Origin: Apilactobacillus nanyangensis
GTDB taxonomy: Bacteria > Bacillota > Bacilli > Lactobacillales > Lactobacillaceae
Assembly: GCF_016861915.1 (NCBI RefSeq)
Contig: NZ_BOLX01000017.1
Coordinates: forward strand, 1-33,864
Direction of reading: 5' to 3'
Length of the DNA stretch: 33,864 nucleotides
Made by a program: the position numbers and the translations under genes. Shown here piece by piece: positions 7,577 to 15,899 of this stretch. Each line of letters begins with the position of its first letter. The stretch's first letter is position 1. A model generated the notes under the pieces. The model searched no databases. It was not told where the DNA came from and worked only from the letters and a program-made list of their open reading frames with translations.

Positions 7577-8443
7577 ATGATAAAAATTAAGAAGCTAGCG
7601 ATAATGACATCGACAGTCTTATTCGCTGGAACAGTATTAACAGCGTGCGGAGTAAGCTCTGCGTCAAACGATAAAATTACAGCGGTTGGATCAACTGCTT
7701 TACAACCATTAGTAGAAGAAGCAGCAAACGATTACCAAAAGGACCACAAGAACCTATCAATCACGGTTCAAGGTGGTGGTTCCGGTACTGGTTTGAGTCA
7801 ATTACAAGCCAAGGCCGTTACAATTGGGAACTCAGACGTGTTTGCTGAAAACCAAAAGGGAATTAAAGCCAAAGACATCGTCGATCATCAAGTGGCGGTA
7901 GTCGGAATCACACCAGTTGTTAACAAGGGTGTGGGAATTAAAAACATTAGCATGAAGAATTTACAAAAGATTTTCGAAGGCAAGATTACTAACTGGAAAC
8001 AAGTTGGTGGAAAGAACATTCCAATCGAAGTTATCAACCGTGTAAAGGGTAGTGGTACCAGAAATACATTCGAAGCAAATGTAATGGATGGCCACAGCAC
8101 CGTTAAAGCACAAGAACAAGATTCAAATGGAACTGTTAGAAGAATCATTGCTACCACTCCTGGAGCAATCAGTTACCTTTCATTCTCGTTTGTCGACAAA
8201 ACCATTCAATCACTATCAATTGATAATGTGAAACCGATTGATAAGAACGTTGAAACTGACGCTTGGAAGATCTGGTCATATGAACACATGTACACAGCTA
8301 AGAAGGTCAGTGAGAACACTAAGAAGTTCTTGGCATACATGAATTCAGAAGAAGTCCAAAAAGGTTTAGTAAAGAAATTAGGTTACATTAGTATCAGTGA
8401 TATGAAAGTGAAAAAGGATGCTAACAACAAAGTAATCAACTAA
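7577..8443 (+). CDS. pstS: Phosphate ABC transporter substrate-binding lipoprotein, copy 2
   Basis: The 288-residue precursor has a lipobox LTAC near residue 24. The landmarks of copy 1 are all kept (GSTALQPLV, QGGGSGTGLSQ, RVKGSGTRNTFE, DAWKIWSYEHMYT). The two copies differ mainly in signal peptide and surface residues. It is followed at 15 bases by pstC with no terminator, so this copy heads the transporter operon. The start is set by AAAGGATGAT upstream of ATG 7577. Paralogues may differ in affinity, dose or timing. Nothing in the sequence decides this. Confidence 0.93.
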   Translation: MIKIKKLAIMTSTVLFAGTVLTACGVSSASNDKITAVGSTALQPLVEEAANDYQKDHKNLSITVQGGGSGTGLSQLQAKAVTIGNSDVFAENQKGIKAKDIVDHQVAVVGITPVVNKGVGIKNISMKNLQKIFEGKITNWKQVGGKNIPIEVINRVKGSGTRNTFEANVMDGHSTVKAQEQDSNGTVRRIIATTPGAISYLSFSFVDKTIQSLSIDNVKPIDKNVETDAWKIWSYEHMYTAKKVSENTKKFLAYMNSEEVQKGLVKKLGYISISDMKVKKDANNKVIN

Positions 8444-8457
8444 TTGGAGGAAGACTC

Positions 8458-9372
8458 ATGGAAATTAATAAGAAAATATTAATGCCATCCAAGGAAACAC
8501 GCCAAGAAAAATTTGGTCGTACTTTAAGTTTTATCAGTATTTCAGCAATTGTAATATTGGTGGCTTTGATTTTATACTTCATCATCTCAAAAGGGATTTC
8601 TACATTTACTGATAACCACGTTAACTTGTGGGACTTTATCAGCAAACAAGATTGGTCACCTTCAACTATCGGTAAAGATGGTAAACCAGAAGTAGGGGCA
8701 CTACCAATGATCGTGACATCATTCAGTGTTACTTTCTTATCTGCCTTACTGGCAACACCATTTGCGATTGCCGCTGGTATTTACATGACAGTGATTGGAC
8801 CTAAAAAGAGTCGTGGTTTTCTACAAACTGTTATCGAATTACTAGTTGGGATTCCTTCAGTTGTTTACGGTTTTATCGGTTTAACTATCATCGTGCCAAT
8901 CGTTAGAACATTATTTGGTGGAACTGGGTTTGGAATTTTATCAGCTACATTAGTATTGTTCGTCATGGTTCTTCCAACCATCACATCACTAACGGTTGAT
9001 AGTCTAAACGCCGTACCAAAGCATTTATCTGAAGCTTCACTTGCTTTAGGTGCTACTCGTTGGCAAACAATTTACAAAGTTATTCTAAGATCAGCAACAC
9101 CTGGAATTCTAACAGCCATCATCTTTGGAATGGCCAGAGCATTCGGTGAAGCATTAGCAGTCCAAATGGTAATCGGTAACGCTATCTTGATGCCTAAGAA
9201 CTTGATTACACCATCATCAACATTAACCAGTCAATTAACTACCGGAATTGGGAACACTGTTATGGGTACCTTAGGAAACAACGCCCTATGGTCACTAGCA
9301 TTAGTTCTACTTCTAATGTCATTATTCTTTAACATCTTGGTTAAGTTAATTGGAAAGAGAGGTAAGTTCTAA
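8458..9372 (+). CDS. pstC: Phosphate ABC transporter permease PstC
   Basis: This 304-residue membrane subunit forms the import channel with PstA. It has a cytoplasmic N-terminal stretch, a first TM at about 22-44, a periplasmic-side loop, then five further TM segments. The MetI-like permease EAA loop is visible as LSEASLALGATRWQTIYKVILRSATPGIL, the coupling helix that docks on PstB, followed by RAFGEALAVQMVIGN. The ribosome site GGAGG lies 7 bases upstream. It is co-transcribed with pstS2 and overlaps no gene. Confidence 0.93.
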   Translation: MEINKKILMPSKETRQEKFGRTLSFISISAIVILVALILYFIISKGISTFTDNHVNLWDFISKQDWSPSTIGKDGKPEVGALPMIVTSFSVTFLSALLATPFAIAAGIYMTVIGPKKSRGFLQTVIELLVGIPSVVYGFIGLTIIVPIVRTLFGGTGFGILSATLVLFVMVLPTITSLTVDSLNAVPKHLSEASLALGATRWQTIYKVILRSATPGILTAIIFGMARAFGEALAVQMVIGNAILMPKNLITPSSTLTSQLTTGIGNTVMGTLGNNALWSLALVLLLMSLFFNILVKLIGKRGKF

Positions 9373-9374
9373 TA

Positions 9375-10262
9375 ATGAATCCAAAATTAGTTAATAAAAT
9401 TGCAACTGGTGTGATTTACGGTCTAGTAATCCTAGTCGTTGCAATTCTAGCAGCCTTAATCGGATATATCTTGGTAATCGGTGTGCCTCACATTTCATGG
9501 CATTTCTTAACCAGCCCAGCTCAATCATTCTTAGCTGGTGGGGGAATTAGAGATCAATTATTCAACTCAATCTACCTATTAGTGCTTACATTAATCATTT
9601 CATTTCCAATTGCTTTGGGAGCCGGAATTTACCTAGCTGAATACGCTCCTAAGAACTGGTTTACAGAAATCATTAAGACTACCATCGAAGTATTAAGTTC
9701 ACTTCCATCAGTAGTTGTGGGATTATTCTGTTACCTATTATTCGTTGTTCAAATGAGAATGGGATTCTCAATCCTATCAGGTGCGATTGCACTTACATTC
9801 TTCAACTTACCTCTATTAACCAGAAACATTGAAACATCACTAGAATCAGTTTCATCACTACAAAGAGAAGCTGGACTATCACTTGGCTTATCACAATGGA
9901 AGACAATCACTGGAATCATCCTACCAGCCGCAGTTCCTGGAATCATCACAGGGATTATCCTAAGTGCCGGTAGAGTATTCGGTGAAGCTGCCGCATTGAT
10001 TTACACAGCCGGTCAAAGTGCTCCATTCGTTGATTACAGTAACTGGAACATCTTCTCAGACACTAGTTTCTTAAACCCACTACGTCCGGCAGAAACACTA
10101 GCTGTTCACATTTGGAAGGTTAACTCAGAAGGAATCACTCCTGATGCTAACGCCATCTCAAGTGGATCATCAGCCGTATTAATTATCGTAATTCTACTAT
10201 TCAACATTTTCGCGCACTGGATTGGAAACCGTTTGTACAAGAAAATGACTTCTAGTAAGTAA
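9375..10262 (+). CDS. pstA: Phosphate ABC transporter permease PstA
   Basis: The 295-residue partner of PstC has six predicted TM segments. Its EAA loop reads LQREAGLSLGLSQWKTITGIILPAAVPGI and is followed by GRVFGEAAALIYTAG, typical of PstA. The start lies 2 bases after the pstC stop (TAATAATG), so translation is probably coupled. The ribosome site is weak (AGGTAAG). Downstream pstB follows at 12 bases. Confidence 0.93.
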   Translation: MNPKLVNKIATGVIYGLVILVVAILAALIGYILVIGVPHISWHFLTSPAQSFLAGGGIRDQLFNSIYLLVLTLIISFPIALGAGIYLAEYAPKNWFTEIIKTTIEVLSSLPSVVVGLFCYLLFVVQMRMGFSILSGAIALTFFNLPLLTRNIETSLESVSSLQREAGLSLGLSQWKTITGIILPAAVPGIITGIILSAGRVFGEAAALIYTAGQSAPFVDYSNWNIFSDTSFLNPLRPAETLAVHIWKVNSEGITPDANAISSGSSAVLIIVILLFNIFAHWIGNRLYKKMTSSK

Positions 10263-10274
10263 GGAAGGTTTAAC

Positions 10275-11069
10275 ATGAAAAACTACAATTTAAATCAACA
10301 ATATGTACGTGACTTCGCAGTCGAAAACGCAATTGAAGCTCACCATGTAAACGTTTCTTATGGTGAACATCAATCAATTTTTGACGTATCATTATCATTT
10401 CCTCGTTTTAAAGTAACTGCCATGATTGGTGCCTCTGGATCAGGTAAGTCAACTTTCTTACGTTCTATCAACAGAATGAATGATAACGTAGCGACTGTCG
10501 ACGGTGACATTATGTATCGAGACGTTAACATCAATGACGATAAGATTAACGTTTACGAATTAAGAAAACACATTGGAATGGTGTTCCAACGTCCCAACCC
10601 ATTTGCTAAGTCCATTCGTGAAAACATCACTTTTGCACTTAAGAAACACGGTATCAAGGACAAAAAGGAATTAGAACAACGTGTTGAAACCAGTCTAAAA
10701 GAAGCGGCTTTATGGGATGAAGTAAAGGATAAACTAGACGAAAGCGCACTATCACTATCAGGTGGACAAGCGCAACGTTTATGTATCGCACGTGCGATTG
10801 CCATGAAACCAGACGTATTACTACTTGATGAACCAGCATCTGCGCTAGATCCAATCTCAACTTCAAAGATTGAAGATACACTAAACCGTTTGAAGGAAAA
10901 ATACACAATCATCATTGTTACTCATAACATGCAACAGGCTTCTAGAATGAGTGATTACACTGCATTCTTCCACCAAGGCCACTTAATTGAGTTCAACAAG
11001 ACTTCTCACATCTTTACCAGACCAAAGATGCAAGCAACAGAAGACTACATTTCAGGAAACTTCGGGTAG
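10275..11069 (+). CDS. pstB: Phosphate ABC transporter ATPase PstB, first copy
   Basis: This 264-residue ABC ATPase drives phosphate import. Walker A is GASGSGKST, the Q-loop region is MVFQRPNPF, the signature is LSGGQAQR (the usual PstB form is LSGGQQQR), Walker B is VLLLDEPASALD, and the H-loop is IIVTHNM. An N-terminal extension of about 20 residues precedes the ABC domain. The ribosome site is GGAAGG, 6 bases upstream. Two adjacent pstB genes are common in Firmicutes. Which of the two pairs with PstCA, or whether they act as a heterodimer, is not visible. Confidence 0.93.
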   Translation: MKNYNLNQQYVRDFAVENAIEAHHVNVSYGEHQSIFDVSLSFPRFKVTAMIGASGSGKSTFLRSINRMNDNVATVDGDIMYRDVNINDDKINVYELRKHIGMVFQRPNPFAKSIRENITFALKKHGIKDKKELEQRVETSLKEAALWDEVKDKLDESALSLSGGQAQRLCIARAIAMKPDVLLLDEPASALDPISTSKIEDTLNRLKEKYTIIIVTHNMQQASRMSDYTAFFHQGHLIEFNKTSHIFTRPKMQATEDYISGNFG

Positions 11070-11078
11070 GTGAATTAC

Positions 11079-11834
11079 ATGACTTCTATTTTAAAAACAG
11101 AAAACGTTCATTTGTACTACGGTGAAAAAGAAGCACTACATGGCTTTGATATCGAGTTTGAACAAAACGAAATCACTGCTTTAATCGGACCATCCGGTTG
11201 TGGTAAGTCAACATTTTTAAGATGTTTAAACCGTATGAATGACTTAAGAAACAACACAACAGTTACTGGTAGTTTTAAAATTGGTGATCAAGACATCTAT
11301 GCACCAACTACTGACATGACCGAATTAAGAAAAGAAATCGGAATGGTATTCCAACAACCAAATCCATTTCCTTTCTCTGTCTACGACAACGTGGCATACG
11401 GCCTAAGAATTGCCGGTGTTAAGGACAAAAAGGTATTAGACGAAGTAGTTGAAAAGAGTCTAAAGCAAGCTGCCGTTTGGGACGAAGTAAAGGATGACCT
11501 AAACAAGAACGCATTGTCATTCTCAGGTGGTCAACAACAAAGAATTTGTATCGCCAGAGTGTTGGCGGTGAAACCTAAGATTATTTTGATGGACGAACCT
11601 ACCAGTGCACTAGACCCAATCTCAAGTGCCAAGATTGAGGATACTCTGTTAGAATTAAAGAAAGATTTTACAATCATCATCGTTACTCACAACATGCAAC
11701 AAGCATCAAGAATTGCTGACAAAACAGCATTCATGTTAAATGGGGATTTAATTGAATACAACAAGACTTCCAAGATGTTCTTAAATCCTGACAAGCAACA
11801 AACTAGTGACTACTTAAATGGAGAATTCGGATAG
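11079..11834 (+). CDS. pstB: Phosphate ABC transporter ATPase PstB, second copy
   Basis: The 251-residue ATPase has Walker [19 protein letters not shown], signature FSGGQQQR (first position Phe instead of Leu), Walker [13 protein letters not shown] and H-loop VTHNM. I chose the ATG at 11079, which has AGGTG 6 bases upstream. An in-frame GTG at 11070 lies inside that ribosome site. The gene begins 9 bases after the stop of the first copy. It is clearly a paralogue of its neighbour, with near-identical blocks such as DPIS and THNMQQASR. Confidence 0.92.
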   Translation: MTSILKTENVHLYYGEKEALHGFDIEFEQNEITALIGPSGCGKSTFLRCLNRMNDLRNNTTVTGSFKIGDQDIYAPTTDMTELRKEIGMVFQQPNPFPFSVYDNVAYGLRIAGVKDKKVLDEVVEKSLKQAAVWDEVKDDLNKNALSFSGGQQQRICIARVLAVKPKIILMDEPTSALDPISSAKIEDTLLELKKDFTIIIVTHNMQQASRIADKTAFMLNGDLIEYNKTSKMFLNPDKQQTSDYLNGEFG

Positions 11835-11845
11835 GAGAGCTGATT

Positions 11846-12553
11846 ATGAGTCAAACATTTAACGATAAACTAAAAGTACTACAAAAGACCTACATGAAGA
11901 TGGGAATTAATGTTTCTGATCAAATTTATCAATCAATTAAGGCTTTCACAGAAAACGACCAAAAACTAGCTACCGAAATCGTTAATCGTGATAGCAAGGT
12001 TAATGATGAAGAAGTTGATCTAGAAAAAGAAGCACTAAACTTAATCGCGTTAAGACAACCAGTTGCTTCTAACTTCCGTTCAATCATTACTTTGTTAAAA
12101 GCTAGTTCTGATTTGGAAAGAATTGGAGATCACGCATCATCAATTGCCAGAGAAACACTTCGTATTAACACAGAAAGTCGTATTCCTGAAGTCAACGAAG
12201 CAATTGACCAAATGGCTTTAAAGATAAGAGGAATGCTAGAATCATCACTAGATGCCTATGTTCATGCTGATCAAGAAGCTGCTAAGCTAGTAGCACAAGA
12301 AGATATCTTAATCGATAAAAAGTTTGTGCTAGCTAAAAATCTAATCGTTTCTGAAATGGAAAAGAATAGTGATAAAATTGAATTAGCAACTATCTACTTA
12401 ATGGTAGTTCGTTACCTAGAAAGAATTGGAGATCACATCGTTAACTTATCAGAATGGATTGTATATAATTCAACTGGTAAGATTGTCGAATTAAACCCTG
12501 GTAAGATTGAACCAGAGTTGATTGCCAAGGAACTAAAAAACAATCCAAAATAG
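11846..12553 (+). CDS. phoU: Phosphate signalling regulator PhoU
   Basis: The 235-residue all-helical protein has two PhoU repeats. Each carries the metal-cluster motif: SDLERIGDHA near residue 90 and RYLERIGDHI near residue 190. PhoU links Pst transport to the phosphate two-component system and restrains uptake when phosphate is plentiful. It follows pstB by 11 bases with ribosome site GGAGAG. The next gene is the regulator at 12569. Confidence 0.94.
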   Translation: MSQTFNDKLKVLQKTYMKMGINVSDQIYQSIKAFTENDQKLATEIVNRDSKVNDEEVDLEKEALNLIALRQPVASNFRSIITLLKASSDLERIGDHASSIARETLRINTESRIPEVNEAIDQMALKIRGMLESSLDAYVHADQEAAKLVAQEDILIDKKFVLAKNLIVSEMEKNSDKIELATIYLMVVRYLERIGDHIVNLSEWIVYNSTGKIVELNPGKIEPELIAKELKNNPK

Positions 12554-12568
12554 GGAGGTTTAGATGGG

Positions 12569-13276
12569 ATGCAAAGTCTGTTGCTAGTAACAAAACAACT
12601 AAGATTAGCCGCTGACGTAAGTCAATTGGCATTGCAAGATGAATATTTTGTTAACAGCGTTAGTGATGATGAGGATATTGAAATCATGGCTAAGAAAGAT
12701 AACGTCTTTGCTGTCATTATTGATTTGTCAGTATTTGATGATTTTGGTCACGTCAAAAATCTAATCGAACGAGTTACTAAAACATTCTCAGGCCCTATTA
12801 TTACTTTCGATAATCATTACGATGATTTAAAGGAAAGGGATTGTTTTGAATTAGGTGTTAACGATTACTTTAGTGATTACGTTGATGCCAAAAGAATTAT
12901 TTTAAGAACATTAAAACGAGTCAAAATCTACGATGAGATGTTAGAGGATACAGACAAGGCTAAGCGCAAAGAGCATTTTAAGGACTTTGAGATTAGTTTG
13001 AAGCATTTCCAGGTAAAGTATAAGGGTGAGGTTTTAAACTTCACACCGAAGGAATTTAACATCTTCTATTACCTAATCAGACATCACGATCAGGTTTTGA
13101 GTCGAGAACAAATCTTTAACGGTGTCTGGCGTGAAGATCGAGACGATGGGGATGCATTTATATCATCTCGTATCGTTGATATGCACGTTAGTCATGTTAG
13201 AGATAAGCTGAAAGACTTACCCGGAAACGACGTTGAAATTAAAACGGTTCGTGGATTCGGATACGTATTACAATAA
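12569..13276 (+). CDS. PhoB/PhoP-like response regulator with degenerate receiver
   Basis: The protein is 235 residues. The C-terminal half (about 140-235) is a normal OmpR/PhoB winged-helix DNA-binding domain (FTPKEFNIFYYLI, SREQIFNGVW, VDMHVSHVRDKL, IKTVRGFGYVL). The N-terminal receiver domain is eroded. The acidic pair that binds Mg (usually VVDDD) is VTK (7-9), the Thr/Ser position is Asp81, and the invariant Lys before Pro is Asp103. Only Asp52 (AVIIDLS) remains where phosphate would be accepted. No sensor kinase gene follows. Position directly after phoU and the PhoP boxes ahead of both pstS genes suggest it controls this operon, perhaps without phosphorylation. The ATG at 12569 is 10 bases from GGGAGG. 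An out-of-frame ATG at 12564 opens a seven-codon frame. Confidence 0.82.
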   Translation: MQSLLLVTKQLRLAADVSQLALQDEYFVNSVSDDEDIEIMAKKDNVFAVIIDLSVFDDFGHVKNLIERVTKTFSGPIITFDNHYDDLKERDCFELGVNDYFSDYVDAKRIILRTLKRVKIYDEMLEDTDKAKRKEHFKDFEISLKHFQVKYKGEVLNFTPKEFNIFYYLIRHHDQVLSREQIFNGVWREDRDDGDAFISSRIVDMHVSHVRDKLKDLPGNDVEIKTVRGFGYVLQ

Positions 13277-13312
13277 AAAAATCCCGCTTGGATAATTCCA
13301 AGCGGGATTTTT
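13275..13312. terminator. Bidirectional terminator, end of phosphate operon
   Basis: An 11-bp stem ATCCCGCTTGG/CCAAGCGGGAT (13281-13291 and 13298-13308) has A-runs on the left and T-runs on the right. It serves the phosphate operon and the converging sugar transporter gene. Confidence 0.92.
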
Positions 13313-13325
13313 GTTTTAGATTTTA

Positions 13326-14210
13326 TTAGTTTAAGAATGCAGTAACTGCAGCTGCTAGAATAATGATAACTAAACCAATTATTGTAACAAGCATTTCTTT
13401 TTTAGTTTTGTTTTGGTGTAGGAAGTAGATACTAGTTAGAGTTGCTAATACAACAGATGTTTGTGATAGCACGAAACCAGTAGCTAGACCATTCATTTTA
13501 GGTTCTGCAGAGATTAGGTAAGTTAAAGCTGCAAATCCGAAGAAGAAACCTGAAATGATTTGTAGATAAGAAGACTTAGTAGCGAATACATTGTTGCTCT
13601 TAACGTGGAACAAGCAGTATACAACAGCAACTAAGAACATTCCAAGAGCTTGTGGGAAGAACGCATGCATACCGTCTAAGTGACTTGATGCTTGAGGTGC
13701 AGCTGAGTAACCCCAGTAACCAATAACACCGATAACTAAAAGACCAATTGCTTTCTTTAAGTCAGCAGAGCTTTTAGTATCTTTATGTTCTTGCCAAGCA
13801 GTCATAGTAGCACCAATAATGATTACGATTAAAGCAACGAAACCAATGATACGGTGTGACTCTGAGTGCCAGTTACCTAATGCAAACACACCCCATAGTG
13901 CAGTTACAATTAATTGTAACGCAGTGGTGATAGGCATTACTCTAGAAGATCCAACTAATTCAAAGGCTTTAAATGACATGATTTGTCCGAAAGCCCAACC
14001 AGCACCTGAAAGTAATGCAAGTGCAAAATCCATACCAGTCGGAATTGAATTACCTGAGATTAAAAGAAAAATAGCAGCGAAAATAAGTGTTCCTAGAGTG
14101 GAACCATAAATTTGGTTAGTAGGTTTGCCTCCAAATAATGAAGCAATTGTAGGGTATAGACCCCAACCTAGAACTGGACCTAGTCCAATTAATAAAGCAA
14201 CAGCGTTCAA
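13326..14210 (-). CDS. GRP-family sugar uptake protein (GlcU/RbsU-like)
   Basis: The 294-residue protein has ten hydrophobic segments and belongs to the glucose/ribose porter family of the drug/metabolite transporter superfamily. Landmarks are GLGPVLGWGLYPTIASLFGGKPTNQIYGSTLG at the start (read in parts), SGAGWAFGQIMSFKAFELVGSSRVMPITT, and the second-half repeat ending in TGFVLSQTSVV. In lactobacilli and bacilli such proteins import glucose or ribose by proton symport without phosphorylating it. The start codon is TTG at 14210, with GGAGG 7 bases upstream. It is divergent from gntP, sharing a 282-base control region that holds two cre-like sites. Glucose is the likelier substrate given the gluconate neighbour, but ribose is not excluded. 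Confidence 0.82.
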   Translation of the reverse strand: MNAVALLIGLGPVLGWGLYPTIASLFGGKPTNQIYGSTLGTLIFAAIFLLISGNSIPTGMDFALALLSGAGWAFGQIMSFKAFELVGSSRVMPITTALQLIVTALWGVFALGNWHSESHRIIGFVALIVIIIGATMTAWQEHKDTKSSADLKKAIGLLVIGVIGYWGYSAAPQASSHLDGMHAFFPQALGMFLVAVVYCLFHVKSNNVFATKSSYLQIISGFFFGFAALTYLISAEPKMNGLATGFVLSQTSVVLATLTSIYFLHQNKTKKEMLVTIIGLVIIILAAAVTAFLN

Positions 14211-14381
14211 AGCGTGTCCTCCTTATCCTTATATTATTTCTATAATTAACAATTTACCACAAGTGTTGTTATCATAGTTAGAAAACAAGCGAATTTCATT
14301 CAAACTTAAATAAATCTTAAGTTTTAAAACACCTAAAGTAATATAACATATTTATTAGGGACTATGTTTTAAAAAATGTAA

Positions 14382-14395
14382 TGAAATCGTTTTCA
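14382..14395 (+). promoter_or_regulatory. cre site (CcpA) over the gntP -35
   Basis: TGAAATCGTTTTCA matches the cre consensus TGWAANCGNTNWCA at all 14 positions. Its right end is the -35 hexamer of the gntP promoter, so bound CcpA should block RNA polymerase. Confidence 0.7.
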
Positions 14396-14418
14396 TTTTC
14401 TAAGAAGTATGTTATATT
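14390..14418 (+). promoter_or_regulatory. gntP promoter
   Basis: -35 TTTTCA (14390-14395), a 17-base spacer, and -10 TATATT (14413-14418). The predicted transcript start is near 14425, about 70 bases ahead of the ATG. Confidence 0.6.
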
Positions 14419-14432
14419 AATTCTACAGAAAA

Positions 14433-14446
14433 GTAAAGCGCTTACA
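14433..14446 (-). promoter_or_regulatory. Second cre-like site downstream of the gntP promoter
   Basis: The minus strand reads TGTAAGCGCTTTAC around the palindromic core AAGCGCTT. Twelve of 14 positions fit the cre consensus. It would act as a roadblock just after the transcript start. Confidence 0.5.
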
Positions 14447-14492
14447 TTTGTGAAACATAAAATATTTTTAATAAAAGAAGGGGTATCAAAAA

Positions 14493-15848
14493 ATGCCATT
14501 TGTTGTATTAGTATTAGGAATATTATTGCTTTTGTTCCTAATTATTAAATGTAAATTAAATACATTTATTTCATTAATTGTTACATCAGTAATCGTTGCT
14601 TTAGGTTTAGGAATGAACCCAGCACATATTGCTGTCTCCATTAAAAACGGTATCGGAAGTTCTTTGGGGGAACTAGTTATCGTCTTCGGATTCGGAGCCA
14701 TGATTGGTCGTTTAGTTGCTGATGCTGGTGGTTCATACAGAATTGCTAGAACATTAATCGATCTATTCGGTAAGAAGAAACTTCAATTCGCAATTGTTGT
14801 TGCTTCATTTATTATCGGTATGTCATTATTCTTCGAAGTTGGATTAGTTCTATTAACTCCAATTGTATTCGCCGTAGCTCTTGAAGCAGAAGTTCCATTT
14901 GTTTACCTAGGTATTCCAATGGCAGCTGCACTATCAGCTACTCAAGGTTTCTTACCACCACAACCAGCACCAACTGCCGTTGCTACTGCGTTGGGTGCTA
15001 ACATCGGTCAAACACTACTATTAGGAATTATCGTTGCTATTCCTTGTGTTATCATTGCCGGTCCACTTTACACTAAGATTGCTAGAAAAGTTGCACCAGA
15101 AACTTTCGTAGTTAAGAAATCACTACCAGCCTTTGGTGAAATGAAAAAATATGATTTAAACGAAACACCTAGTTTCGGAATTGCCGCATTTACTTCATTA
15201 CTACCAGTTATCTTAATGGCAATTTCTACTGTATACGATATGGTATTTAATGGCGGTAAAGCCGTTGAAAATCCACATGGTATTGGTGCTGTTGTTGCTA
15301 TGTTTGGCAACCCAGTTATTGCCATGATTGTTACTTTACTATTCGCTATTTGGGCAATGGGCTTCCACCGTGGTAAGAAGATGGAAGACATCACAAACAC
15401 TGTTACTGAAGCCATTAAGTCAATTGCAATGCTACTAATGGTTATCGGTGGTGGATCAGCATTCAAACAAGTATTAATTGATGGTGGTGTTGGTAAAGCC
15501 GTTCAAAACGTAATGGGTCACGCTAACTTATCACCAATTATCCTAGCTTGGTTAATTGCTGTTATCCTACGTGTTTCTCTAGGTTCAGCTACTGTTGCAG
15601 GTATGACTGCTGCTGGACTAGTAACTCCATTAATGCATTCAATGAGTGTAAGTCCCGTATTAATGGCACTAGCAATTGGTGCTGGATCACTTGCCGCATC
15701 ACACGTTAACGATGCTGGATTTTGGATGTTCAAAGAATACTTTGACTTAAACGTAAAACAAACATTGAAGATTTGGACTGTTTTAGAAACAATCATTTCC
15801 GTTACTGGATTATTGATGGTTCTTCTACTAAGTCTATTCATTCACTAA
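14493..15848 (+). CDS. gntP: Gluconate permease, GntP family
   Basis: It imports gluconate by proton symport. The 451-residue membrane protein has about 12 TM segments and is of normal family length. Typical GntP blocks are FGFGAMIGRLVADAGG near residue 65, GMSLFFEVGLVLLTPI, the polar loop FLPPQPAPTAVA, and the C-terminal GSATVAGMTAAGLV and HVNDAGFW. The ribosome site AGAAGGGG precedes the ATG at normal distance. It supplies the substrate of GntK (2383-3933). Its promoter carries two cre-like sites, so it is likely repressed when a preferred sugar is present. Related GntP members take other sugar acids; the nearby GntK makes gluconate the best guess. Confidence 0.9.
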   Translation: MPFVVLVLGILLLLFLIIKCKLNTFISLIVTSVIVALGLGMNPAHIAVSIKNGIGSSLGELVIVFGFGAMIGRLVADAGGSYRIARTLIDLFGKKKLQFAIVVASFIIGMSLFFEVGLVLLTPIVFAVALEAEVPFVYLGIPMAAALSATQGFLPPQPAPTAVATALGANIGQTLLLGIIVAIPCVIIAGPLYTKIARKVAPETFVVKKSLPAFGEMKKYDLNETPSFGIAAFTSLLPVILMAISTVYDMVFNGGKAVENPHGIGAVVAMFGNPVIAMIVTLLFAIWAMGFHRGKKMEDITNTVTEAIKSIAMLLMVIGGGSAFKQVLIDGGVGKAVQNVMGHANLSPIILAWLIAVILRVSLGSATVAGMTAAGLVTPLMHSMSVSPVLMALAIGAGSLAASHVNDAGFWMFKEYFDLNVKQTLKIWTVLETIISVTGLLMVLLLSLFIH

Positions 15849-15861
15849 TGATATAGATACG

Positions 15862-15899
15862 AAAAAAGCGATGAGATAAATTTATCTCATCGCTTTTTT
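15862..15899. terminator. Bidirectional terminator between gntP and gtrA
   Basis: A near-perfect palindrome with stem AGCGATGAGATAAA pairing TTTATCTCATCGCT and flanking A/T runs lies between converging genes. Confidence 0.9.

Noticed and set aside
10553-10915. Antisense open frame of 120 codons opposite pstB
   Set aside because: It mirrors the codon bias of a clear ABC ATPase gene and has no ribosome site or protein-like features. Similar antisense frames opposite gntP, helicase and ltaS were dismissed for the same reason.
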